From positions 62,001 to 126,000 of the forward strand of contig NZ_JAEQNC010000008.1 in assembly GCF_016722925.1 (NCBI RefSeq): a DNA stretch of 64,000 nt. Direction: 5' to 3'. Positions 51,521 to 59,613 of this stretch are shown here, piece by piece. Below the pieces are notes generated by a model, which saw only the letters and a list, made by a program, of their open reading frames with translations, ran no database searches and was not told where the DNA came from. This DNA comes from Phytoamicus setariae. Its GTDB lineage: Bacteria > Pseudomonadota > Alphaproteobacteria > Rhizobiales > Rhizobiaceae. Each line of letters opens with the position of its first letter. The first letter of the stretch is position 1. The position numbers and the translations under genes were made by a program.

Positions 51521-52507
51521 ATGAGAAAGTTATTGTTGCTCGCAGTCTCAGTTCTGGCTCTCTCGGCAGGGCAGGCGCTTGCCAAGAAACAGCTTGTCAT
51601 CGTCGTGAAAGGCCTCGACAATCCATTCTTCGAGGCGATGAACCAGGGTTGCCAGAAATGGAACAAGGAAAACCCTGATTCCGAATATGAATGCTTCTAC
51701 ACCGGTCCGGCATCTTCATCCGATGAAGCCGGCGAGGCGCAGATCATCCAGGATATGCTGGGCAAGGCGGAGACCGCCGCTATCGCCATCTCGCCGTCCA
51801 ATGCCAAGCTGATCGCCCAGACCCTGAAGACCGCCAATCCGCAGGTGCCGGTGATGACCCTCGACGCCGACCTTGCTGCCGAGGACTCGGCGCTGCGCAA
51901 GACCTATCTCGGAACCGACAACTACCTGATGGGCGCCCGGATCGGCGAATACATCAAGAAAGCCAAGCCGAACGGCGGCAAGATCTGCACGATCGAGGGC
52001 AATCCCGGGGCCGACAACATCCTGCGCCGGGCGCAGGGGATGCGCGATACGCTGACCGGCCAGAAGGGCCTCGCCGAACTGAAGGGCGAGGGCGGCTGGA
52101 CGGAAGTCGCTGGTTGCCCCGTCTTCACCAATGACGATGGCGCCAAGGGTGTTCAGGCGATGACCGACATTCTTGCCGCGAATCCCGACCTTGACGCATT
52201 CGGCATCATGGGCGGCTGGCCGCTGTTCGGGGCGCCGCAGCCCTATCGCGATCTATTCAAGCCAATGGCCGACAAGATCGCCAAGAACGAGTTCGTCATC
52301 GGGGCCGCCGACACCATCGGCGACGAAGTGGCGATCGCCAAGGATGGTCTGGTGACGGCGCTCGTCGGACAGCGACCGTTCGAAATGGGCTACAAGGCGC
52401 CCACGGTGATGCTCGACCTGATCGCTGGCAAGCAGGTGGAGGATCCGGTTTTCACCGGGCTTGACGAATGCACCAAGGATACGGTCGATACCTGCATCCA
52501 AAAGTGA
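51521..52507 (+). CDS. Sugar-type ABC transporter substrate-binding protein (RbsB family)
   Basis: 328 residues. Signal peptide MRKLLLLAVSVLALSAGQALA then KKQLVIVVKGLDNPFFEAMN, the periplasmic type I binding fold with IEGNPGADNILRRAQGMRDT. Works with the permease and ATPase encoded on the opposite strand at 48.2-50.0 kb. GGGAGGA ribosome site 5 nt from the ATG. Confidence 0.9.
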   Translation: MRKLLLLAVSVLALSAGQALAKKQLVIVVKGLDNPFFEAMNQGCQKWNKENPDSEYECFYTGPASSSDEAGEAQIIQDMLGKAETAAIAISPSNAKLIAQTLKTANPQVPVMTLDADLAAEDSALRKTYLGTDNYLMGARIGEYIKKAKPNGGKICTIEGNPGADNILRRAQGMRDTLTGQKGLAELKGEGGWTEVAGCPVFTNDDGAKGVQAMTDILAANPDLDAFGIMGGWPLFGAPQPYRDLFKPMADKIAKNEFVIGAADTIGDEVAIAKDGLVTALVGQRPFEMGYKAPTVMLDLIAGKQVEDPVFTGLDECTKDTVDTCIQK

Positions 52508-52516
52508 GCGTGTGCC

Positions 52517-52546
52517 GGTGGGGCGCTCGATCTTTGGCGCTCCACC
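52517..52546. terminator. Hairpin between convergent binding-protein and dehydrogenase genes
   Basis: GGTGGGGCGC / GCGCTCCACC pair with one G-T wobble and a 10-nt loop, between stops at 52507 and 52562. Fits a shared terminator. Confidence 0.55.
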
Positions 52547-52561
52547 TCGCGACTGGCGATT

Positions 52562-53503
52562 TCAGGCCCCGTCGCTCTCGTGCTTTTCCGGCGGGGTCAG
52601 ATCGACGCCGTTGATTCGGCCGATATGGGTCGCCAGCATCGGGATGTACTGGTCGGCGCCGCCTGTGGCCGCAAGTCCGGCGAACGAATTTTTTGCCGCG
52701 TTGCCCAACGGATTGGCGACGCCCACCGCGTCGGCCATCGATTCCAGATAGGTCAGATCCTTCAGCGCATTGGCGATGGTGAACTTGTGGGCATCGCGGT
52801 CACCCTCCAGCGTCCATTTCATGAAGGTCTGGTAGAAGCCGCAGTCCATCCGGCTGTCGCGGATGATGCTGTCGAAGCGATCGGGCGAGATGCCCACCTT
52901 CTGCGCTAGCGCCAAAGCTTCGGAGTAAAGCGCGGCGTAGCCGAGCGACAGGAAATTGTTCAACAGCTTCATGCGGTGGCCGTCGCCGGTGGCGCCGATA
53001 TGAACGACGCGACCGGCCCAGGTGTCGAACACTGGTGTCAGTCGGGCGAAGATGGCGTCGGAAGCGCCGACCATGGTGTCGAGTGTGCCAGCCCATGCTT
53101 CCTTGGGTGTGCGGCCGAGCGGCGCGTCGACAAGATCGACACCGATCGTCGACAGTTCGGCCGCAAGCGCGATTGTCGAGTCGGGATCGGACGTCGAGCA
53201 GTCGACGACAACGGAACCCGGTTTCAAACCGGTCTTCAGCCCATCCGGCCCGCGGACGATCGCTTCGACTTCCCGCGAACTGGTGACGCAGAGGAAGACG
53301 ATGGTCGAATGTGCCGCGACGTCGCCGGGCGTGGAAACTTCCGTGGCGCCCCTTGCGATCATGTCTTCGGCGGGCGCCCGGTTCTTGCGGCCGAGAAAGG
53401 TCAGCGGATAGCCCTTCTCGACGATGTTCTTGGCAATGCCGTGCCCCATCAGGCCGAGGCCGATGAAGCCGATTTGTTCTCTTGCGTTAGCGGTCGTAAT
53501 CAT
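52562..53503 (-). CDS. Beta-hydroxyacid dehydrogenase (3-hydroxyisobutyrate/tartronate semialdehyde type)
   Basis: 313 residues. NAD(P) motif IGFIGLGLMGHGIAKNIV; substrate loop DAPLGRTPKEAWAGTL; catalytic Lys in GHRMKLLNNFLSLGYAAL. Uses NAD(P)H/NAD(P) on a 3-hydroxy acid. Convergent with the sugar-binding protein gene and probably part of the same sugar-acid pathway. Confidence 0.9.
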   Translation of the reverse strand: MITTANAREQIGFIGLGLMGHGIAKNIVEKGYPLTFLGRKNRAPAEDMIARGATEVSTPGDVAAHSTIVFLCVTSSREVEAIVRGPDGLKTGLKPGSVVVDCSTSDPDSTIALAAELSTIGVDLVDAPLGRTPKEAWAGTLDTMVGASDAIFARLTPVFDTWAGRVVHIGATGDGHRMKLLNNFLSLGYAALYSEALALAQKVGISPDRFDSIIRDSRMDCGFYQTFMKWTLEGDRDAHKFTIANALKDLTYLESMADAVGVANPLGNAAKNSFAGLAATGGADQYIPMLATHIGRINGVDLTPPEKHESDGA

Positions 53504-53772
53504 CTTCTCTACTCACCCCGGCGCTTGGTGGGTTGGCGATTTCCTTCAGGCAGGATTTCGCGTTTCTGGCAAGGAAGCAATTGCCGCGCGCGTGCCGGCA
53601 GACTGCGCTCACCCACATGTCATCTCGATGCGGAAATTATTTCCGCATGGTCGTCGGTGCACGGGGTGTCACAAACTTGAATCGATCGGGCCAAATTGAT
53701 TCCAATAGGTCGTTGGACGAAACGGCACTGCAAGCCGATAGTTCCTGCATGTATGTCGAGATCACTTCTATC

Positions 53773-54587
53773 GGCACTGTAACGTTAACCGGGCATCGAT
53801 CAAAATGTGGGATCTGGCGGCATTACCAGACTTGCCCGTGATCCTTTTTATCGACGGCACCGATATTCAGTGGGAGTGATTGCCCATGCCGTTTGGCCCT
53901 ATTTCCGTTTTCCACTCAGTCTGCGCATGGTCGAGGATATGCTTGCAGCGCGTTGCGTTACCGTCTCTCACCAGACCGTGAGGCTCTGGGCGGAGAAGTT
54001 CGGCCGGCATTTCGCCAAGGATACTCGCAAGCGATCAGCCGGCAGGCTCGGTGACAAATAGCACCTCGATGAGGTTGTCATCACTATCGCCTGCAAGAAA
54101 CACTGGCTCTGGCATGCCGTCGATCAGGATGGTTTCGTCGTTGGTGTCCTGGTCCAGAGCCGCCGCAATACCGCGACTGCAAAGCGTTTGATGCGAAAGC
54201 TCCTGAAAAGACAGGGCCGTTTGCCGCGCGTGATGATCACCGACAAGCTTCGATCCTATGATGCGGCGAAGCAGGAAATCATGCCCGGTGTTGAGCATCG
54301 CTCCTACAAGGGCCTGACCAATCGGGGCGAGAATTCTCATCAGCCTATCCGACGGCGTGAGAGGATCATGAAACGCTTCAAGTCTGCCAGGCAGCTTCAG
54401 CGCTTTGCTTCCATCCACGATCCGTTCGTCAACCTCTTTCATATCCCCCGCCACGACAAACCATCCGCTCACCATCGCGAACTGGGAGCAACAGCCATGC
54501 AGATGTGCAACGAGATCGCTCATCTCGCAGCCTGCGCAGGCATCTTCTCCTCCTTTTTCGCAAAAGAACTTTTAAGTTTACAGTGCC
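53773..54587 (+). mobile_element. IS6-family insertion sequence (copy B), nearly complete
   Basis: 815 bp. The terminal inverted repeats GGCACTGTAACGTT (left, 53773) and AAGTTTACAGTGCC (right, ending 54587) match in 12 of 14 positions. No 8-bp target duplication: CTTCTATC flanks the left end and ACATTGAC the right. Same lineage as relic A at 5.2 kb. Its right end lies 47 bp before the amidase gene. Confidence 0.88.
53807..54587 (+). pseudogene. IS6-family transposase interrupted by one stop codon
   Basis: A single frame covers the whole transposase: N-terminus RDPFYRRHRYSVGVIAHAVW, first Asp HLDEVVITIA, second Asp MITDKLRSYDAAK, Glu TNRGENSHQP. The only defect seen is TAG at 54059-54061, where copy A has TGG (Trp). 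The frame runs past the IS end to 54637. One base change, or readthrough, would restore a full product. Confidence 0.88.
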
Positions 54588-54590
54588 ACA

Positions 54591-54618
54591 TTGACAACTT
54601 CCACAAATTCAACATAAA
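54591..54618 (+). promoter_or_regulatory. Candidate promoter of the amidase operon next to the IS end
   Basis: TTGACA (54591-54596), an exact -35 consensus, starts 4 bp after the IS right end; CATAAA follows at 54613-54618 with 16-bp spacing. It is placed to drive the amidase gene at 54634, leaving a very short leader. Confidence 0.5.
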
Positions 54619-54633
54619 TCCACATAGACGGAG

Positions 54634-56112
54634 ATGATGGTCGTGGATTTTTCGATTCTTGCACTCAGATCGGCAATAGCATCGGGCAGCCTCACTTCGG
54701 AGGCGCTCGTCCAGGAGTGCCTGGCGCGCATCAAGCGGCTGAACCCCGTCGTCAACGCTTTCAGTCAGGTCTACGAGGTGGAGGCGCTGGAAGAGGCGCG
54801 GGCCTGTGACCGGGAGGCGGCTCAGGGCCGGTTGCGCGGTCCGCTCCACGGCATTCCGATGGGCGTCAAGGACCTCTTCTTCGTGGCGGACCGCCTGTGC
54901 CAGCGCGGCTCGGCCGCCTATCGTAATTTCGCTCCCAAGGCGACGGCGCCGATCGTCCAGCGGATGATGGACGCCGGATCGATCATGATCGGCAAGACCA
55001 CAACCACCGAGATGGGCTGGTCCGGTTCGAGCAATTCCGAATTTTACGGTCCGACCCGCAATCCATGGAACCCCGACCTAACAAGCGGCGGCTCCAGTTC
55101 CGGGTCCGGCGCGGCGCTCGCCGCGCGCATGGTGCCGATTGCGCTCGGATCCGATGGCGGCGGTTCCGTGCGCATCCCGGCGGCCTTCTGCGGAATCTTC
55201 GCCATGAAGGGGTCGCTCGGGCGCGTGCCCGCCTGGCCGTGGAGCGCGACGGAAATGCTGTCGCATGCCGGCCCCATGAGCCTGTCGGCCAAGGACAGCG
55301 CGCTGCTGTTCAACATCGCCAAGGGCCCGGACCCGCGTGATCACCTAGCCCTGCCGGATGATGGCGAGGACTATACGGAGATGCGATCGGTCAAGACGCT
55401 GCGCGTCGGCTTCGCCCCGACCCTGTTCGGCTTCGATGTGGCACCGGAGATCGCGCGCGTGGTCAACGAGGCTGTGGGCTCCATTGCCCGCGGGCTCGAC
55501 ATCGACGTTCGCCCGGTCGCGCCGGACTGGTCGGATCCGATCGACATCTTCGAGACGCTCTGGGTGGCGGGCAGGGGGGTCGCGTATGGCGCCCAGGCCG
55601 ATATTTCCAGCTTCGGCAGCGGTTTCCGTGGACTGGTGGAGGCCTCGGCGGCATACGATCTCGGTGACTATCTCTCGGCGATGAAGGTGCGCGCGGAATT
55701 TTCCGGCAGCGTGCATGTGCTGTTCGAGGATATCGATCTTCTGCTCCTGCCGACGGTGCCCGTCGAACCGTTTTCCGCCGACCGGGAGGCGCCGGAAGGC
55801 TTTGCGTCCCCGTCGCAGACGCTCGCCTGGACCGGCTGGACGCCCTTTACCTACCCCTTCAACCTTTCCGGCAATCCGGCGGCCTCGCTGCCCTGCGGCT
55901 TGACGGCGGGTGGTCTGCCGGTCGGCCTGCAGGTCGTCGGCCGCCGCTATGCCGACGCGCTTGTCATGGCGTTCTGCCAGCAGGCCGAAGATTACGTTTT
56001 CAAAAATAAAATACCTCCGCTTGTCGTTGCTGGCGGCAAAGCGGGGTGGGGAACACCCAGCAACCCAACTGTGGAGATGTCGTCATGGAATTCAACAGGA
56101 GAGCATTCCTAA
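54634..56112 (+). CDS. Amidase (amidase-signature family)
   Basis: 492 residues. Ser-cisSer-Lys triad visible: Lys79 (GIPMGVKD), Ser154 (SGGSSSGSGAALAAR) and nucleophile Ser178 (LGSDGGGSVRIPAAF). Hydrolyses an amide to acid and ammonia. First gene of an operon with a dipeptide-type importer and an M20 amidohydrolase, pointing to breakdown of an imported amide or peptide-like nitrogen compound. Start ATG 54634 or 54637. Confidence 0.9.
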   Translation: MMVVDFSILALRSAIASGSLTSEALVQECLARIKRLNPVVNAFSQVYEVEALEEARACDREAAQGRLRGPLHGIPMGVKDLFFVADRLCQRGSAAYRNFAPKATAPIVQRMMDAGSIMIGKTTTTEMGWSGSSNSEFYGPTRNPWNPDLTSGGSSSGSGAALAARMVPIALGSDGGGSVRIPAAFCGIFAMKGSLGRVPAWPWSATEMLSHAGPMSLSAKDSALLFNIAKGPDPRDHLALPDDGEDYTEMRSVKTLRVGFAPTLFGFDVAPEIARVVNEAVGSIARGLDIDVRPVAPDWSDPIDIFETLWVAGRGVAYGAQADISSFGSGFRGLVEASAAYDLGDYLSAMKVRAEFSGSVHVLFEDIDLLLLPTVPVEPFSADREAPEGFASPSQTLAWTGWTPFTYPFNLSGNPAASLPCGLTAGGLPVGLQVVGRRYADALVMAFCQQAEDYVFKNKIPPLVVAGGKAGWGTPSNPTVEMSSWNSTGEHS

Positions 56113-57650
56113 AAAGTTCGGCGCTCGCTGGCCTTGCCGTCGGCCTGCCGGTTCTCAATACCGCGTTTTTCGTCGATCCGGCACATGCCGCTGAAGGCAA
56201 AGTCATCAACTTCATGTCGGCAGAGAACCTGACCGGCAATTGGGACCCGTCGTCCCACACGACGCTGGCCCAGATCAACCTCGAAAGCTTCGTGTTCGGT
56301 TATCTGACCCGCGCACCGATGCGGCCGGACAATCCGGACGAACTGGTGATGGAGCTCGCGACGGACATGAAGCTCGTCGACGAGCATACGCTCGAGTTCA
56401 CGTTGCGCGAAGGCGTGACCTTCCATGACGGCAAGCCGTTCACGGCTGAAGACGTGAAAGCGACCTTCGAATATGCCAGCCAGCCCGACCGGCCGGCGGC
56501 CTGGTATCCGGGTCCCTGCGAGGTCGAGGTGGTCAGCGATCATGTCGCGCGCATCAAGACGGACAAGGGCGGTTATCCGGCGAGCCTCTTCTGGTTCCTG
56601 TCGGCCTTCCTGCCGATCATGTCGGCAAAGGATGTTGCCGATCCGAAGACGCTTTCGTCCCGTCCGAACGGCACGGGCGCCTTCAAGTTCGCCCGTCAGG
56701 AGGGCAACACCACCGTGCTCGAAGCCTTCGACGGCTTTTATCTCGGCAAGCCGACCCTTCCGGGCATCAATTTCAGCTTCGTCGGCGACGCCACGACCCG
56801 CACGCTGGCGCTCCTGAACGGCGAGGCCGATCTCATCGAACGGCTTGAGGCCGAGCAGGTCCAGACCATCGAGGAGGCGGGCGGCTACAAGCTGAACAAG
56901 GCAGTCTCCGTCGAGAACAAGTATCTCTGGTTCCGCTGCTCCAAGCCGCCCTTCAACGATCCGCGCGTGCGCAAGGCGGCGGCCCATGCCATCGACCGCA
57001 CCGTGCTTCTCGACATTCTCGGGGTGTCCGGCCATGCCTCCAAGGCCTGGATTTCGCCTGTGAAGTTCGGCTACATCGATACGCCGAACTATCCCGAGTA
57101 CAATCCGGAGGAAAGCCAGCGCCTTTTGGCGGAGGCCGGCTTCCCAAAGGGCGAGGGCCTGCCCGAACTCGAATACATCACCTCGGTCGGTTTCTACCCC
57201 AAGACCAAGGAATATGGCGAGGTCATCACGGCGATGCTCCAGGAGCAGGGGTTCCCCGTGAAGCTCAACGTCATGGAGGTTGCGGCCTGGAACGAGCGCC
57301 TCTACGACCGGCCAGGCGGTGGACCGGGTCACATGATCGACTGCGGCTGGTCGACAGGCTCGCCGGAACCGGACCTCGTGCTGCGCACCCACTTCCACTC
57401 AAGCTCGAAACGCATCTGCGGCATCGAGGACAAGGATCTGGATGCGGTGCTCGACAAGGAGCGCAACACGCTTGATCCTGCGGCCCGCAAGGCGGTGATC
57501 CAGAACGAGGTCATGCCGATGCTTGCCGACAAGGTGCCGGCGCTGTCGTTGTTCACCTCGGTCTTCATCCACGCCATGCGAGACGGACTGGATGGCATGT
57601 ACTTCTATCCGAATGGCATGATGGACGCGAACAAGGCGACCCTGGTCTGA
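56085..57650 (+). CDS. Dipeptide/oligopeptide-type ABC transporter substrate-binding protein, Tat-exported
   Basis: 521 residues. The N-terminus MEFNRRAFLKSSALAGLAVG carries a twin-arginine signal (RRAFLK), so it is exported folded. Family 5 binding fold follows: VTFHDGKPFTAEDVKATFEY, SSRPNGTGAFKF, DPRVRKAAAHAIDR. Start at 56085 lies inside the end of the amidase gene (28-bp overlap) with GGAG upstream. Ligand likely a peptide-like or amide compound. Confidence 0.9.
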   Translation: MEFNRRAFLKSSALAGLAVGLPVLNTAFFVDPAHAAEGKVINFMSAENLTGNWDPSSHTTLAQINLESFVFGYLTRAPMRPDNPDELVMELATDMKLVDEHTLEFTLREGVTFHDGKPFTAEDVKATFEYASQPDRPAAWYPGPCEVEVVSDHVARIKTDKGGYPASLFWFLSAFLPIMSAKDVADPKTLSSRPNGTGAFKFARQEGNTTVLEAFDGFYLGKPTLPGINFSFVGDATTRTLALLNGEADLIERLEAEQVQTIEEAGGYKLNKAVSVENKYLWFRCSKPPFNDPRVRKAAAHAIDRTVLLDILGVSGHASKAWISPVKFGYIDTPNYPEYNPEESQRLLAEAGFPKGEGLPELEYITSVGFYPKTKEYGEVITAMLQEQGFPVKLNVMEVAAWNERLYDRPGGGPGHMIDCGWSTGSPEPDLVLRTHFHSSSKRICGIEDKDLDAVLDKERNTLDPAARKAVIQNEVMPMLADKVPALSLFTSVFIHAMRDGLDGMYFYPNGMMDANKATLV

Positions 57651-57713
57651 TTGCAAAGGCGGCCGCCTGTCGATGGCGGCCGCACCAATTCCGATCGGTT
57701 CAAGGGGAATCGG

Positions 57714-58694
57714 ATGTTCGTTCTGGCGTTTCTGTTGAGACGGTTCCTGCAAGGGATCCTGATCATCCTGCTCGTGACCTTCATCATTTTCACGCTGCTG
57801 CGTGTAGTGCCGGGCGATCCGGCGCGTCTCATCGTCGGCGGCATGGCGCCCGACGAGGTGGTGGCGATGAAGGCGAAGGAGCTCGGCCTCGACCGGCCCA
57901 TTCCGGTTCAGTTTCTGTCCTATGTCGGTGATCTCGTGACCGGCGATCTCGGCACGTCCTTCGTCCGGCCGAAGAGCGGCGCAAGCCTCGGAGGTGCTGC
58001 TTTCGACGACGAGACGCGCGAGGAACGCGCCAAGGTGCTGGAACTCATCCTCGGCTCGCTGCCGATGACGCTGCAACTCGCCGCATTGGCGCTGGCCTTC
58101 GCGCTACTCGTCGCCGTGCCGCTCGGCACTGCCGGCGGCCTCTATCCCGGCCGCTGGCCCGACAAGCTGGCGCTGGCGATCGGATCGATCTGTGTATCCA
58201 CACCGAATTTCTGGCTGGGTATCGTTCTGACGCTGTTTCTGTCGGTGAAGCTGAAACTGTTTCCGGCCATCGGCTACCGCGGCTTCAGCTACACCATCCT
58301 GCCGGCCATCGTGCTGGCGGTGGAGATTGTGCCCTTCATCCTGCGCACGCTCACCGTCTCCGTGGCGCAGGTGATGCGGGAGGAATTCATCCAGCTTGCG
58401 CCGATCCGGGGCTTGAGCCGCAGCCGCACCATCTTCTCGCATGCCCTCGGTAATTCTGCGATCCCGCTGATCAACCTACTAGGGGTGCAGCTCGGCATGC
58501 TGCTCGGCGGCGTCCTCGTCATCGAGTTCATCTTCGACTATCCGGGCCTCGGCCTCCTGACGATCAACGCCGTGCTGCAGCGCGACTTTCCGCTGATCCA
58601 GGGGATAGCGATCTTCATTTCCGTGATGTTCGTGGCGATCAACGTCCTCGTCGACCTGATCGCGATGACCATCGATCCGAGGCTGGAGTACTGA
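57714..58694 (+). CDS. Dipeptide-type ABC transporter permease (DppB-like)
   Basis: 326 residues, six membrane segments. N-terminal FLLRRFLQGILIILLVTFII and LLRVVPGDPARLIVGG are typical, and the EAA loop is REEFIQLAPIRGLSRSRTIF. ATG at 57714 after AAGGGGAA. Followed by its partner permease after one base. Confidence 0.92.
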   Translation: MFVLAFLLRRFLQGILIILLVTFIIFTLLRVVPGDPARLIVGGMAPDEVVAMKAKELGLDRPIPVQFLSYVGDLVTGDLGTSFVRPKSGASLGGAAFDDETREERAKVLELILGSLPMTLQLAALALAFALLVAVPLGTAGGLYPGRWPDKLALAIGSICVSTPNFWLGIVLTLFLSVKLKLFPAIGYRGFSYTILPAIVLAVEIVPFILRTLTVSVAQVMREEFIQLAPIRGLSRSRTIFSHALGNSAIPLINLLGVQLGMLLGGVLVIEFIFDYPGLGLLTINAVLQRDFPLIQGIAIFISVMFVAINVLVDLIAMTIDPRLEY

Positions 58695-58695
58695 C

Positions 58696-59613
58696 GTGAC
58701 CGATATCGTTCAGCCGACCGTCGCGCCGCGCGCCGCCGCAAGGCGTGGCGTCACCCCCACCCGGCGCATCCTCCAGATCGCCGCCGCGCGCACCGACTTC
58801 CGCATCGGCCTCATTGGTTTCAGCCTGCTCGTCGGGCTGGCGATCTTCCTGCCGCTGATCAGTTCGATCGACCCGATCAAGATCGCCTACACCTCCAAGC
58901 TGCTTCCGCCGTTCCCGGCCGAAGGGTGGAAATGGCCGCATGTGCTCGGCACAGACCAGCTGGGCCGCGACGTCCTGATGCGCTGCCTGGTGGGGCTTCG
59001 CTATTCGCTGATGATCGGCATCACCACGGTGGTCCTGATGTTCATCGTCGGGTGCAGCCTCGGCCTCTATGCGGGCTTCCGCGGCGGCTGGGTCGATGCC
59101 GTCATCATGCGGCTCACGGATGCGCAGCTGTCGATCCCGATGATCATCCTCGCCATCACCATTCTCGGCGTCTCGCGACCGACGGTGCCGGCGATCATCC
59201 TCGTGCTCGGCCTGTCGGGCTGGCCGCTCTATGCCCGCGTCGCCCGCTCGGTGGCGCTCGGCGAGCGCAATCGCGGCTATGTGTTGGGTGAGCGCGTGCT
59301 TGGCGCGTCCGACATCCGGATCATGCTGCTCTTCGTCGCGCCGGTCGTGCTGCCGCCGATCGCCTTCGTGGCGGTTCTCGACATCGCCCGCATGATGATC
59401 TTCGAGTCCATCCTCGGCTTCCTCGGTCTCGGCGTTCAGCCGCCGACGCCGACCTTCGGCAACGTCATCGCCGATGCCCGGAAATATCTGCTCAATGCCT
59501 GGTGGATCGCCACCATGCCCGGCGTGTTCATGCTGGTCTCGCTCACATGCCTCAACATCATGGGATCGGCACTGGAGCGCGCCCGTAACGCGGTTCTGAG
59601 AGGAGAGGCGTGA
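58696..59613 (+). CDS. Dipeptide-type ABC transporter permease (DppC-like)
   Basis: 305 residues from a GTG directly behind the DppB-like stop. Family features: HVLGTDQLGRDVLMRCLVGL, GLYAGFRGGWVDAVIMRLTD, EAA loop GERVLGASDIRIMLLFVAPV. Pairs with the preceding permease. Its stop overlaps the next start (TGATG). Confidence 0.92.
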   Translation: MTDIVQPTVAPRAAARRGVTPTRRILQIAAARTDFRIGLIGFSLLVGLAIFLPLISSIDPIKIAYTSKLLPPFPAEGWKWPHVLGTDQLGRDVLMRCLVGLRYSLMIGITTVVLMFIVGCSLGLYAGFRGGWVDAVIMRLTDAQLSIPMIILAITILGVSRPTVPAIILVLGLSGWPLYARVARSVALGERNRGYVLGERVLGASDIRIMLLFVAPVVLPPIAFVAVLDIARMMIFESILGFLGLGVQPPTPTFGNVIADARKYLLNAWWIATMPGVFMLVSLTCLNIMGSALERARNAVLRGEA

